Source: Pseudomonadota bacterium | GTDB lineage: Bacteria; Chloroflexota; UBA6077; JAJPHF01 | Direction of reading: 5' to 3' | Length of the DNA: 32,832 bases | NCBI GenBank assembly: GCA_021325365.1 | Contig: JAJPHF010000091.1 | Location: 1 to 32,832 of the forward strand | Part shown: positions 24,667 through 32,808 of the stretch, piece after piece | How the letters are laid out: the number at the start of each line of letters is the position of its first letter | How positions within the stretch are numbered: position 1 is the first letter of the stretch | The notes under the pieces: model-generated | Database searches by the model: none | Seen by the model: only the letters and a program-made list of their open reading frames with translations | What the model was told of the DNA's origin: nothing | Program-made: the position numbers and the translations under genes

Positions 24667-24667
<1 letters not shown>
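23735..24667 (+). CDS. dppC: Peptide/nickel-type ABC transporter permease (DppC-like)
   Basis: The 310-aa second permease has a long cytoplasmic N-terminus (about 40 residues) before RRFLEDRLAVAAALVLL and then HVLGTDEQGRDMLTRLLHGA, a DppC/OppC hallmark. The EAA-type loop (EFVEAARASGATPYQILRYHV, about residues 205-225) and SFLGLGVTPPTPEWG follow. It has five to six membrane spans. The start is ATG 23735 with GGGAG six to eight bases upstream. Its TGA stop shares one base with the ATG of the following ATPase gene, so those two are translationally coupled. Confidence 0.94.
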
Positions 24668-25833
<1,166 letters not shown>

Positions 25834-25866
25834 TGGCTGATCGCTGATCGCTTTTCGGGAGGAGCC

Positions 25867-26784
25867 ATGTCCCCAATCGTTCGCGTCGCCGCCGCCCAGC
25901 TAGGCCCCGCGTCGGAAGTCGCCAGCGAGAACGTCCCCCGCCTGCTCGGCCTGATCGCCGCCGCCCGCGTGCAGGGTGTGCAGCTCATCGCCTTCCCCGA
26001 GCTGGCGCTCACCACCTACTTCGCCACGGCCGTCCACGATGCCGACCGCGACGCCTATTTCGAGGCGGGACTGGACACGCCCAACGTGCGGCAAGTGCGC
26101 GACGCGGCGCGCGCGGCCGGCATGGCGCTCGTGCTGCCGTTCGCCGAGCGCGCGGAGCACGGCTGCTTCAACAGCGCCGCCCTCTTCGACGCCAACGGCG
26201 CGCTGCTCGGCATGTATCGCAAGATGCACATCCCCGGCACCGTCGAGCCGCAGGGCGAGCCGCCCTACGCGCTCGAGCGCCGCTACTTCGCCGGTGGCGA
26301 CCTCGGCTTCCCCGTCTACCCGAGCAGCCTCGGCCGCGTCGGCATGCTGATCTGCGCCGACCGCGGCTTCCCCGAGGGCTGGCGCTGCCTGGGCCTCGGC
26401 GGCGCCGAGATCGTCGTCACACCCTACAACACCTCGACTAACGTGCCGCACAACCCGCGCTCCGGCCGCTCCGCCGTCGAGACGCTGCGCGAGCAGCAGC
26501 CGCTGCGGATGCGCGCCGGCGCGAACATGAACGGCTACTTCGTCGTGGCCCCCGGCAAGGCCGGCGTCGAGCGCGGCGTGCAGTACATCGGCGACAGCAT
26601 GGTCATCGGCCCCTGGGGCGACGTCCTGGAGCGCGCGCGCAGCGACGGCGACGAGCTGGTGATCGCCGACCTCGACCTCGCCGACGCCGCCGAGGCGAAA
26701 GCCCACCTCAACCTAGACGAGAAGCGCCGCCCCGACGCCTACGGCGCCCTCGTCGCGCCCACTCGCGTCCCCCTGCCCGCCTAG
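25867..26784 (+). CDS. Carbon-nitrogen hydrolase (nitrilase superfamily, N-carbamoyl-D-amino-acid-hydrolase-like)
   Basis: The 305-aa enzyme has the full nitrilase-superfamily triad: E45 (FPELALT), K119 (YRKMHIPG) and C163 (LICADRGFPEGWR). The segment ICADRGFPEGWRCLGLGGAE resembles N-carbamoyl-D-amino-acid amidohydrolases, which release D-amino acids, CO2 and ammonia. Other C-N hydrolases (beta-ureidopropionase, aliphatic amidase) remain possible. It is cytoplasmic with no signal peptide. GGGAGGAG precedes the ATG, only 33 bases after the transporter ATPase gene, so it is likely the last gene of the operon and may act on the imported compound (inference). Confidence 0.92.
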   Translation: MSPIVRVAAAQLGPASEVASENVPRLLGLIAAARVQGVQLIAFPELALTTYFATAVHDADRDAYFEAGLDTPNVRQVRDAARAAGMALVLPFAERAEHGCFNSAALFDANGALLGMYRKMHIPGTVEPQGEPPYALERRYFAGGDLGFPVYPSSLGRVGMLICADRGFPEGWRCLGLGGAEIVVTPYNTSTNVPHNPRSGRSAVETLREQQPLRMRAGANMNGYFVVAPGKAGVERGVQYIGDSMVIGPWGDVLERARSDGDELVIADLDLADAAEAKAHLNLDEKRRPDAYGALVAPTRVPLPA

Positions 26785-26930
26785 AGCGCCGTGCAGAGCG
26801 TGTGAGCGGCCTGGGTAACGTAGGGGCGGGTTTCATGCCCGTCCGCGGCCTGTGGCGCGGAATACTGCAAGCGCCACTGCCGCAGCCCCGGCGGTTGCCA
26901 ACCGCGCACGCGACCTGCCAACCGATACAG
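26782..26930. repeat. Dispersed TAGGGGC hairpin repeat, copy C
   Basis: The copy begins at or next to the hydrolase stop codon. It contains GTAGGGGCGGGTTTCATGCC and the hairpin GTGGCGC-GGAATACTGCAA-GCGCCAC (26852-26877). About 72 of 75 bases match copy B (11046-11120). Like copy B it lies between convergent genes. Confidence 0.85.
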
Positions 26931-26956
26931 CCACCGCCCCGGCGGGCGACGCCCGC

Positions 26957-27415
26957 CTAGTCAGGCAGCAGCGCGACGGCCAGCAGCGTCGCCAGCGCTG
27001 CCGTGAAGAAGTGGGCGTGCGTGCCGTTCAGCGTATACGCAATGAAAAACTCGTCGGCCACCAGGAAGGCGCTCCACAGGCCCACCAGCGCCACGAACGG
27101 CGGGTAGAGTACCCCCGGCGCCGCGACAGCGCGAGCCGGCAGGCACCGCCACGCGCGCCAGAACAGGGCCGCGGCCGCCGCCTCCCAGACGATCGCGCCC
27201 GCGAGCGCCAGGCCGGCGACCCAAGCCGGCCAGCCATAGACGCCGATCGCCTTCACCAGCAGCGGGTAGTTGCCCGACGCCATCGGCCAGCCCGGCGGCA
27301 GCACGTCGAGCGCCTTCAGGCCGTCGAGCAGGTTGGTCACGCTCACGATCGTGAGGTCCAGCGCCCAGAACAGCAGCAGGCCCCGCTTCAAGGCGCCTAC
27401 GCCGAGGTGTGACAT
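26957..27415 (-). CDS. Four-helix integral membrane protein of unknown function
   Basis: The 152-aa hydrophobic protein has four predicted membrane spans at residues about 11-30, 63-86, 104-127 and 134-151. A loop between the first two contains DGLKALDVLPPGWP and GNYPLLVKAIGVYG. I do not recognise a family; short four-span proteins include DoxX-like and DUF2165-like groups, but no motif decides. The start is the ATG at 27415, six bases after GGGGGAG. Another in-frame ATG at 27421 abuts that site and is too close. A longer in-frame extension upstream is low complexity and overlaps a repeat. The gene converges on the hydrolase gene with repeat copy C between them. Confidence 0.75.
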   Translation of the reverse strand: MSHLGVGALKRGLLLFWALDLTIVSVTNLLDGLKALDVLPPGWPMASGNYPLLVKAIGVYGWPAWVAGLALAGAIVWEAAAAALFWRAWRCLPARAVAAPGVLYPPFVALVGLWSAFLVADEFFIAYTLNGTHAHFFTAALATLLAVALLPD

Positions 27416-27489
27416 CGGCATCTCCCCCACACTGCGGCCCGACAATGGCTTTCGCGGGCGTTGACACTTGGAGCAAGGTAGAGCGTGCG

Positions 27490-27545
27490 CTCGTGGCGCG
27501 GAAAACCGCGAGCGCCACGCCCCGCCGGCCGGTTGCGGTCGCTCG
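27490..27545. repeat. Partial TAGGGGC-family repeat, copy E (second hairpin only)
   Basis: GTGGCGC-GGAAAACCGCGA-GCGCCAC keeps both arms of the second hairpin of copies B and C while the loop has changed, followed by CCCGCCGGCCGG. It lies in the 313-bp noncoding gap 27416-27728, which otherwise holds the promoter of the next gene. Confidence 0.6.
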
Positions 27546-27648
27546 GGTGCATCCATCTGGAAACCACCCTGGCGCACCGCGGCGCGGCCTCGCCTAGCCG
27601 CCACCGCCCGCAGGCCCGACGCGCCCGCGCTCGGGTCGCCCGGGCCTG

Positions 27649-27657
27649 TGCTATACT
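27649..27657 (+). promoter_or_regulatory. Extended -10 promoter of the ACMSD-like gene
   Basis: TGTGCTATACTGGC contains TGC plus TATACT (27652-27657). The start would be near 27664, giving a 65-nt leader. It shares GCTATACTGG with the promoter of the RidA gene at 674. Confidence 0.55.
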
Positions 27658-27728
27658 GGCCCGCCAACCGGGCCGTGGCGCCCCGCGCCCCTAGCGCCCG
27701 CGAACGATCCCGCCCGGAGGGAGCCAGC

Positions 27729-28697
27729 GTGTACGTCGACGTTCACGCGCACTATACCCCGATCGAATACCTGGACTACCTGGCCGAGCACGGCAGCCCC
27801 GAGTCGGGCCGCGGCGCGCGCGTGGCGCCCGGTGCGGGGCTGAGCATCGAGGGGCGCCTGGGGCTAATGGACCAGGTGGGCATTCGCTTGCAGGTGCTAT
27901 CGGTAGGCTCGTCCACGCCGTATTTGGCCGATCAGGCCCACGCCGTCGCCGCCGCCCGCCTGGCCAACGACCGCTACGCCGACCTGTGCGGCCAGTATCC
28001 GACTCGCTTCGCGGCGTTCGGCACGGTCCCGCTGCCGCACGTCGACGCCGCGCTGACCGAGGCCGCGCGCTGCCTGGACGACCTGCACATGCTCGGCATT
28101 ACGATCGGCTGCTCGGTGGCCGGGCGCCAGCTCGACGCCCCCGCCTTCGCCCCGTTCTTCGCCGAGCTGGACCGGCGCGGCACGGTCCTCTTCCTCCACC
28201 CCCAGGGCGTCGGCTGCGGGCCAGGCACCGGCGACTTCGGCATGGCGTGGCTCGTCGGCGCCCCGGTCGAGGACACCGCCGCCGCCCTCCGCCTTATCAT
28301 GTCGGGGATGCTCGATCGCTACCCGGGCGTGAAGATCATCGTGCCCCACCTCGGCGGGGTGCTGCCCTTCCTGGCCCAGCGCGTCGACGACCTCACCGAG
28401 CACTCGGTCGCCCGCCAGCGCGCCGAAGACCAGGCCCCCGCTATCCATGGCGCCCCCGGTGCCTACTACCGCCGCCTCTGGTACGACACCGTGAACTCGC
28501 ACCCGGCGGCCCTACGCTGCGCCCGCGACACCTTCGGCGCCGACCGCCTGCTGCTCGGCACCGACTTCCCCTACCTCACCGGCCCCCAGTGGGCGCCGCT
28601 CGTGCGCTACGTCGAGACGGCCGGCTTCCCGCCGCACGAGACGGCCGCGATCCTCGGCGACAACGCTCGCGCCCTCCTCGGCCTGCCCGCCGCCTAA
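27729..28697 (+). CDS. Amidohydrolase family 2 protein, ACMSD-like decarboxylase/hydrolase
   Basis: The 322-aa TIM-barrel metalloenzyme has H6/H8 (VDVHAHY), H157 (LFLHPQG), H207 (VPHLGG) and D279 (GTDFPY), matching the ligand set of aminocarboxymuconate-semialdehyde decarboxylase (HxH, H, H, D). Non-oxidative decarboxylation of an aromatic or muconate-type acid is likely, but hydrolases share this layout. The start is GTG 27729: GGAGG at 27716-27720 is eight bases upstream and the HxH motif falls at residues 6-8, as usual. An in-frame extension to 27468 is low complexity and crosses the promoter. A strong hairpin follows at 28724. Unlike the protein at 1352, this one keeps the full HxH. Confidence 0.92.
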   Translation: MYVDVHAHYTPIEYLDYLAEHGSPESGRGARVAPGAGLSIEGRLGLMDQVGIRLQVLSVGSSTPYLADQAHAVAAARLANDRYADLCGQYPTRFAAFGTVPLPHVDAALTEAARCLDDLHMLGITIGCSVAGRQLDAPAFAPFFAELDRRGTVLFLHPQGVGCGPGTGDFGMAWLVGAPVEDTAAALRLIMSGMLDRYPGVKIIVPHLGGVLPFLAQRVDDLTEHSVARQRAEDQAPAIHGAPGAYYRRLWYDTVNSHPAALRCARDTFGADRLLLGTDFPYLTGPQWAPLVRYVETAGFPPHETAAILGDNARALLGLPAA

Positions 28698-28723
28698 GCA
28701 GATAGCTCGGTTGTCCTCAACCT

Positions 28724-28774
28724 CGCCGTGAACGGCGGGCCCGGGCCGCGCCTTCTGGCCCGCCGTTCACGGCG
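28724..28774 (+). terminator. Perfect 18-bp hairpin after the ACMSD-like gene
   Basis: The arms CGCCGTGAACGGCGGGCC (28724-28741) and 28757-28774 are exact complements with a 15-base loop, 27 bases after the stop. There is no T-tract. Confidence 0.75.
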
Positions 28775-28804
28775 GCGGCCGGAAGTGCATTGGGACCAGG
28801 GCCA

Positions 28805-28918
28805 GGTGCTTAGAGCAGCTTGCCGACTAGGCAAGCCGCCAGCGTCTCGTAGGGGCGGCTCTCGTGGCCGCCCGCGGCCGCTAGGCCGCAGCCCAGCCTC
28901 GGCCAGTTCTGCTACCAT
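28805..28918. repeat. Dispersed TAGGGGC hairpin repeat, copy D
   Basis: It starts GGTGCTTAGAGCAGCT like copy B and contains CCAGCGTCTCGTAGGGGCGG. Its hairpin is GGGCGGC-TCTCGTG-GCCGCCC. The closing pair is swapped from G-C to C-G relative to copies A and B, so pairing is preserved. The second hairpin is absent and replaced by GGCCGCTAGGCCGCAGC, similar to copy A. Its 3' end overlaps the -10-like element of the next gene. With the hairpin at 28724 it fills the 324-bp gap before 29022. Confidence 0.8.
28910..28918 (+). promoter_or_regulatory. Extended -10-like element before the PanB-like gene
   Basis: TGCTACCAT (TACCAT 28913-28918) sits at the 3' end of repeat copy D, about 104 bases before the start codon. 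It fits the window's promoter pattern with one weak position. Confidence 0.35.
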
Positions 28919-29021
28919 CGAGTGCAAGACGGACGAGCGCCAGCCAGGCACCACGGCGATTCTGCGCGAGCCGAGGCCCTATCGCGTCGGCTGGCAGGTC
29001 CAGGAAGCGAGAGTGAGCAGC

Positions 29022-29840
29022 ATGGCCGAGAAAGTGACGGTGCCCGCGCTCCAGCAGATGAAGCGCGACGGGCGGCGCATCGCCGCGGCCGTCGCCTACG
29101 ACTATCAGATGGCGCAGATCCTGGACCGCGCCGGCGTGGACCTCATCTCGATCGGCGACTCCGTGGGCCACAACCTCTGGGGCCAGCCGACCCACTTCGA
29201 GGTGACGGTCGACCAGATGATCCTCGTCTGCCTGGCCGTCAGTCGCGGCGCCCGGCGCGCCCTCGTCAGCTGCGACATCCCCTTCGGTCCCGTGCAGATC
29301 AGCACCGAGGAGGCCGTGCGCGCCGCCGTCCGCCTCGTCATGGAAGGCCACGCCGAGATGGTGAAGGTGGACGGCGCCGCTGACTTCCCCGCTGCCGTGA
29401 CCGCCATCGCCCGCGCCGGCATCCCCGTCTTCGCCCAGTTCGGCCTCACGCCCCAGACCTCCGCCCAGTACGGCGGCTGGGAGCAGGCGGGCGGCCCGCT
29501 GCCCGCCCCGCTCCGCGAGAAGCTGCTGCGCGACGCGCGCCTCCTCGAGGAGGCCGGCGCCTCGCTGCTCGACGTCACCAACGCCGGCGAGGAGCTGTCC
29601 GCCGAGCTAGCGCGGTCCGTCAGCATCCCCGTGCTCGGCGGGCGCGGCAGCGGCCCCGGCTGCGACGGCCACATCCAGGTGGCCAACGGCCTCGTCGGCT
29701 ACAGTGCCGCCAGCCTCGACCAGGCCCACGAGCGCTACGGCAACGTCGCGCGCGTCGTCTACGACGGCATCAGCGCCTACGTCGCGGACGTGCGCGAGGC
29801 ACGCCCCGTCCGTGGCATCATGCCCAGCGTACGTGGCTGA
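29022..29840 (+). CDS. PanB-like (ketopantoate hydroxymethyltransferase family) protein with altered active site
   Basis: The 272-aa protein has the PEP-mutase/PanB barrel: AYDYQMAQILDRAGVDLISIGDSVG, CDIPFGP, GIPVFAQFGLTPQ and GPGCDGHIQV. PanB makes ketopantoate from ketoisovalerate and methylene-tetrahydrofolate. Metal-binding D46 and D85 and K115 are present, but the third acidic ligand is Asp117 (Glu in PanB). The catalytic Glu of the LECVP motif aligns with T186 (LLDVTNAG). It is therefore probably not the pantothenate enzyme but a relative with a different reaction. The start is ATG 29022 (weak GAGTGAG before it) or GTG 29013, which has AGGAAG at 29002-29007. The RidA gene follows after 28 bases and is likely co-transcribed. 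Confidence 0.85.
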   Translation: MAEKVTVPALQQMKRDGRRIAAAVAYDYQMAQILDRAGVDLISIGDSVGHNLWGQPTHFEVTVDQMILVCLAVSRGARRALVSCDIPFGPVQISTEEAVRAAVRLVMEGHAEMVKVDGAADFPAAVTAIARAGIPVFAQFGLTPQTSAQYGGWEQAGGPLPAPLREKLLRDARLLEEAGASLLDVTNAGEELSAELARSVSIPVLGGRGSGPGCDGHIQVANGLVGYSAASLDQAHERYGNVARVVYDGISAYVADVREARPVRGIMPSVRG

Positions 29841-29868
29841 GAGAAACAGAGCAACAGGAGGACCTCCG

Positions 29869-30252
29869 ATGGCAGCGAAGCGACAGGCGATCTTCCTCAA
29901 GGGCCAGGAGCACGGCGCCCCCATCCCGAACGGCGCGCGCATCGGCAACATCATCTTCTCGTCCGCCTTCGGCGGCCGCGACGCCGCGACGGGCCAGTTG
30001 CCGTCCGACCCCGACGAGCAGGCCGCGGTGATGTTCCGCAACCTCGCGCAGTTCCTCAGCGACGCCGGCGCCAGCCCCGCCAACGTCGGCTACATGAAGG
30101 TCTACCTCCAGGAAGAAAAGTACCGCGACGCCGTCAACAAGGAATGGGTCAAGATGTTCCCCGACGAGCACGACCGCCCCGCGCGCCACGCGCTGAAGGC
30201 AGACCTGCGCGGCGGGATGCTGTTCCAGGTCGAGGTCATCGCCGTCGTCTAG
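29869..30252 (+). CDS. RidA/YjgF-family protein with catalytic arginine
   Basis: The 127-aa cytoplasmic protein of normal RidA length has NGARIGNIIFSSAFGGRD near the N-terminus. The C-terminal strand RPARHALKADL...FQVEVIAVV retains the Arg of the PAR motif that binds the substrate carboxylate. RidA proteins hydrolyse reactive enamine/imine intermediates. Overall divergence (HAL in place of S/T-x-V) suggests another Rid subgroup. AGGAGG at 29856-29861 is seven bases from the ATG. It sits 28 bases after the PanB-like gene, and the pair may process one unstable intermediate (inference). Contrast the exported RidA at 168-674, which lacks the Arg. Confidence 0.9.
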   Translation: MAAKRQAIFLKGQEHGAPIPNGARIGNIIFSSAFGGRDAATGQLPSDPDEQAAVMFRNLAQFLSDAGASPANVGYMKVYLQEEKYRDAVNKEWVKMFPDEHDRPARHALKADLRGGMLFQVEVIAVV

Positions 30253-30386
30253 CGCCGCGCCAGCCGGGAAATGCTGGGGGCTCGGAGTGCCCAACCCCTA
30301 ACATTCATACCACTCCATTACACTCATGGGGCGCGGCCCATGCCTGTCGGGAGAGGTTTCGCCTTGCATGATCGGGTTATGTTGAT

Positions 30387-31541
30387 ATGACCAGTCTCGT
30401 CCGGCTGCTCGTCCTCGCCCTGACGCTCGCGGCCGCCTGCGCGCCGGCGTCCCCGCCCGCGGCCCCGAGCGGTGCCGCCGCGGCCCAGCCCGGCGCGGCC
30501 CCCGCCCCCACGATCGCCACCACCGACTACGACTCGCCGGCCTGGCAAGGGCTGATCGCCGCCGCCCGCCAGGAGGGCAAGCTGGTGCTCGCCTCCAGCC
30601 CCACCCCCGCGACGCGGCAGAACCTGCCGCGCGCCTTCAAGGACCGCTTCGGCGTCGAGATCGAGTATCTGGGCGGCCGCTCCAGCGACCTGGCGAACCG
30701 CCTGGAGAACGAGCGTGCGGCCGGCGTCTACTCGATCGACGCGATCGTCGGCGGCGGCGACACGGTCATCCGCATGTACCAGAACGGCTGGCTCGACCCG
30801 ATTCGCCCGCTCCTGCTGCCCGAGGTCGCCGATCCCGCCGTCTGGCGGAACGGCCGCGTGCCGTTCCTCGATCCCGAGGACAGCCACCTGATGGAACTGG
30901 AGGGCTCCGTGACAGGCGTGGTCGCGGTGAACTCGCAGCTCGTCAAGGAGTCGGAGATCACGACCTTCGACGACCTGCTGAACCCCAAGTGGCGGGGCAA
31001 AATCTCCATCGAGGACCCGCAGACCGCTGGCTCGGGCCAGAACCGCGCGATTTACATCTACGCGACCAAGGGCGAGGACTACTTCAAGCGGCTGTACGTC
31101 GACCAGCAGCCGACGTTCAGCCGCGACACCCGGCAGATGGAGGACTGGCTGGCGCGCGGCACCTACCCCGTCACCCTCGGCCTGAACGTGAACGACGTGG
31201 AGCCGATGGAGCAGGACGGCCTGCCCGTCAAGCTGCTCGGCACCCTCGACGCCACCGGCTACGTGACCGGCGGCTTCAGCGTGCTGGGCCTCTTCAACAA
31301 CGCGCCGCACCCCAATTCGGCGCGGCTGTTCGTCAACTGGATCACCTCGCCCGAGGGGCAGCAAGTCCACGCGGACGCCGAGAAGCAGGCGCCCATGCGC
31401 CGCGACGTGCCCGCCCCGTGGCTGCGCGACCACCAGATCCCCAAGGACGGCGTGACCTACATGCGGCTGTACGATTACCAGTACGTGACCGAGCAGAAGC
31501 CGGCCATCCTGCGGCGGTTCCGTGAGATTCTGGGGGGCTAG
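30387..31541 (+). CDS. Iron(III)/AfuA-type solute-binding lipoprotein (first of pair)
   Basis: The 384-aa lipoprotein has lipobox LAAAC with Cys18, a short Ala/Pro linker, then a family-1 extracellular binding domain of the ferric-iron/putrescine type: LIAAARQEGKLVLASSPT, FKDRFGVEIEYLGGRSSDLANRL, DDLLNPKWRGKISIEDP and HPNSARLFVNWITSPEGQ. Such proteins deliver ferric or organic ligands to ABC permeases, but none are adjacent. The ligand is not predictable. The ATG at 30387 has no Shine-Dalgarno; a three-codon frame (ATG 30379 to TGA 30388-30390) overlaps it. The upstream stretch 30299-30325 is unusually AT-rich (includes TACACT at 30319) and may be the promoter. Confidence 0.9.
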   Translation: MTSLVRLLVLALTLAAACAPASPPAAPSGAAAAQPGAAPAPTIATTDYDSPAWQGLIAAARQEGKLVLASSPTPATRQNLPRAFKDRFGVEIEYLGGRSSDLANRLENERAAGVYSIDAIVGGGDTVIRMYQNGWLDPIRPLLLPEVADPAVWRNGRVPFLDPEDSHLMELEGSVTGVVAVNSQLVKESEITTFDDLLNPKWRGKISIEDPQTAGSGQNRAIYIYATKGEDYFKRLYVDQQPTFSRDTRQMEDWLARGTYPVTLGLNVNDVEPMEQDGLPVKLLGTLDATGYVTGGFSVLGLFNNAPHPNSARLFVNWITSPEGQQVHADAEKQAPMRRDVPAPWLRDHQIPKDGVTYMRLYDYQYVTEQKPAILRRFREILGG

Positions 31542-31556
31542 GAGTCGGAGTCGAGC

Positions 31557-32717
31557 ATGCGCAGCATCGTCCACCTCCTCTGCGCCGCGAGCGCCCTGCT
31601 GGCCGCCGCCTGCGCCGCGCCGGCGCCCGCGACAACGCCAGGCAATCAGCCCGCTGCCAGCGGCGCCCGGCAGGCCTCATCCCCCGCGCCCAAAGGCGTC
31701 TACGACGACCCCACCTGGCAAGAGCTGATCGCCGCCGCCCGTCAGGAGGGCAAGCTGGTAGTCGCCTCGGGACCGAACCCCGACATGCGCGTGCAGCTCC
31801 CCGCGGCCTTCAAGGACCGCTTCGGCATCGAGATCGAGTACCTCGGCGGCCGCTCGAGCGACCTCCAGACGCGCCTGCGCGGCGAGCGGGCCTCCGGCGT
31901 GTCGAGCGTGGACGTGATTATCGGCGGCGGCGATTCGGTCACCGCCATGTACAACGACGGCTGGTTCGCGCCCATCCGGCCGCTGCTGGTGGTGCCGCAG
32001 GTGCAGGATCAGACCGCCTTCCTCAACAACCGCTATCCGTTCCTCGACCCGCAGGACGCGTACATGTTCGAGTTGGAAGCGACCGTGCTCGGCTACTTGA
32101 CCGTGAATCCGGATCTGGTGTCCGATAGCGATTTGCAGAAGCTCGACGACCTGCTGGAGCCACGCTGGAAGGGCAAGCTCTCGGTGGACGATCCGACGGT
32201 TCCCGGCCAGGGGCAGAACAACGCCATCTACCTGTACGTGCTGAAGGGGGACGAGTACTTCAAGCGACTGTTCGCGGACCAGCAGCCCGGCGTGAGCCGC
32301 GATCCGCGCCAACTCCAAGATTGGTTGGCACGCGGGATCTACCCGGTAAGCTTTGGGCTAGCCCAGCGCGACGTGGACGATATGCGCCAGCAGGGCCTGC
32401 CCGCGAAGGTGATCGGGCAGCTCGACGGCCCCGGCGCGATCGTCGGCGGCTTCGGCGTCCTGTGCTTGTTTACCGACCCGCCGCACCCCAACGCCGCCAA
32501 GCTCTTCGTGAACTGGCTCGCCTCGCCGGACGGCATGGGGGTCCATGCTCAGGCAGAGGCCCAGGTGCCGCTGCGGAAAGATGTCGCGCATCCCTGGGCG
32601 ACTGAGTTTCAGGTGCCGAAGGAGGGGGTAAGCTACCAGGACCTCTACGACTACCACTACATCATGGACCAGAAGCCCGCGATCATCCGCCGCATCCGCG
32701 AGGTCATGGGCCAGTAA
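31557..32717 (+). CDS. Iron(III)/AfuA-type solute-binding lipoprotein (second of pair)
   Basis: The 386-aa paralogue of the preceding gene has lipobox LLAAAC with Cys19 and the same domain: LIAAARQEGKLVVASGPN, FKDRFGIEIEYLGGRSSDLQTRL, GGGDSVTAMYNDGWFAPIRP, DDLLEPRWKGKLSVDDP and HPNAAKLFVNWLASPDGM. GGAG at 31547-31550 is six bases from the ATG, and only 15 bases separate it from the first copy, so both are one transcript made by tandem duplication. No permease or ATPase gene follows: the next gene begins at 32809 behind its own promoter. Confidence 0.9.
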   Translation: MRSIVHLLCAASALLAAACAAPAPATTPGNQPAASGARQASSPAPKGVYDDPTWQELIAAARQEGKLVVASGPNPDMRVQLPAAFKDRFGIEIEYLGGRSSDLQTRLRGERASGVSSVDVIIGGGDSVTAMYNDGWFAPIRPLLVVPQVQDQTAFLNNRYPFLDPQDAYMFELEATVLGYLTVNPDLVSDSDLQKLDDLLEPRWKGKLSVDDPTVPGQGQNNAIYLYVLKGDEYFKRLFADQQPGVSRDPRQLQDWLARGIYPVSFGLAQRDVDDMRQQGLPAKVIGQLDGPGAIVGGFGVLCLFTDPPHPNAAKLFVNWLASPDGMGVHAQAEAQVPLRKDVAHPWATEFQVPKEGVSYQDLYDYHYIMDQKPAIIRRIREVMGQ

Positions 32718-32749
32718 GCAACGAGCACTAGTACTCCGTCACGCGTGAA

Positions 32750-32778
32750 TTGCGAGGCGGTTGTGATCATGGTATGCT
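32750..32778 (+). promoter_or_regulatory. Promoter of the gene at the window end
   Basis: TTGCGA (32750-32755), a 17-base spacer and TATGCT (32773-32778) form a plausible sigma-70 promoter. Transcription would begin near 32785, about 24 bases before the predicted GTG start. Confidence 0.5.
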
Positions 32779-32808
32779 GCGTAGCCTCCCGTGTGAAGGA
32801 GGCTGCGT
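32779..32808 (+). promoter_or_regulatory. Hairpin masking the ribosome-binding site of the last gene
   Basis: AGCCTCC (32783-32789) is complementary to GGAGGCT (32798-32804), which contains the strong AAGGAGG site (32796-32802). Flanking GCGT/GCGT bases add further pairs including wobbles. If transcription starts near 32785, a shorter CCTCC/GGAGG stem remains. The structure would hide the site and could control translation. Confidence 0.4.

Noticed and set aside
27468..27728. N-terminal extension of the ACMSD-like protein by 87 codons
   Set aside because: It runs through a repeat and the extended -10 promoter. GTG 27729 has a good ribosome-binding site and puts the HxH motif at the normal position.
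29022..29840. Calling this gene panB outright
   Set aside because: The fold matches, but the catalytic Glu position is Thr186 and one metal ligand is changed, so the pantothenate role is not supported.
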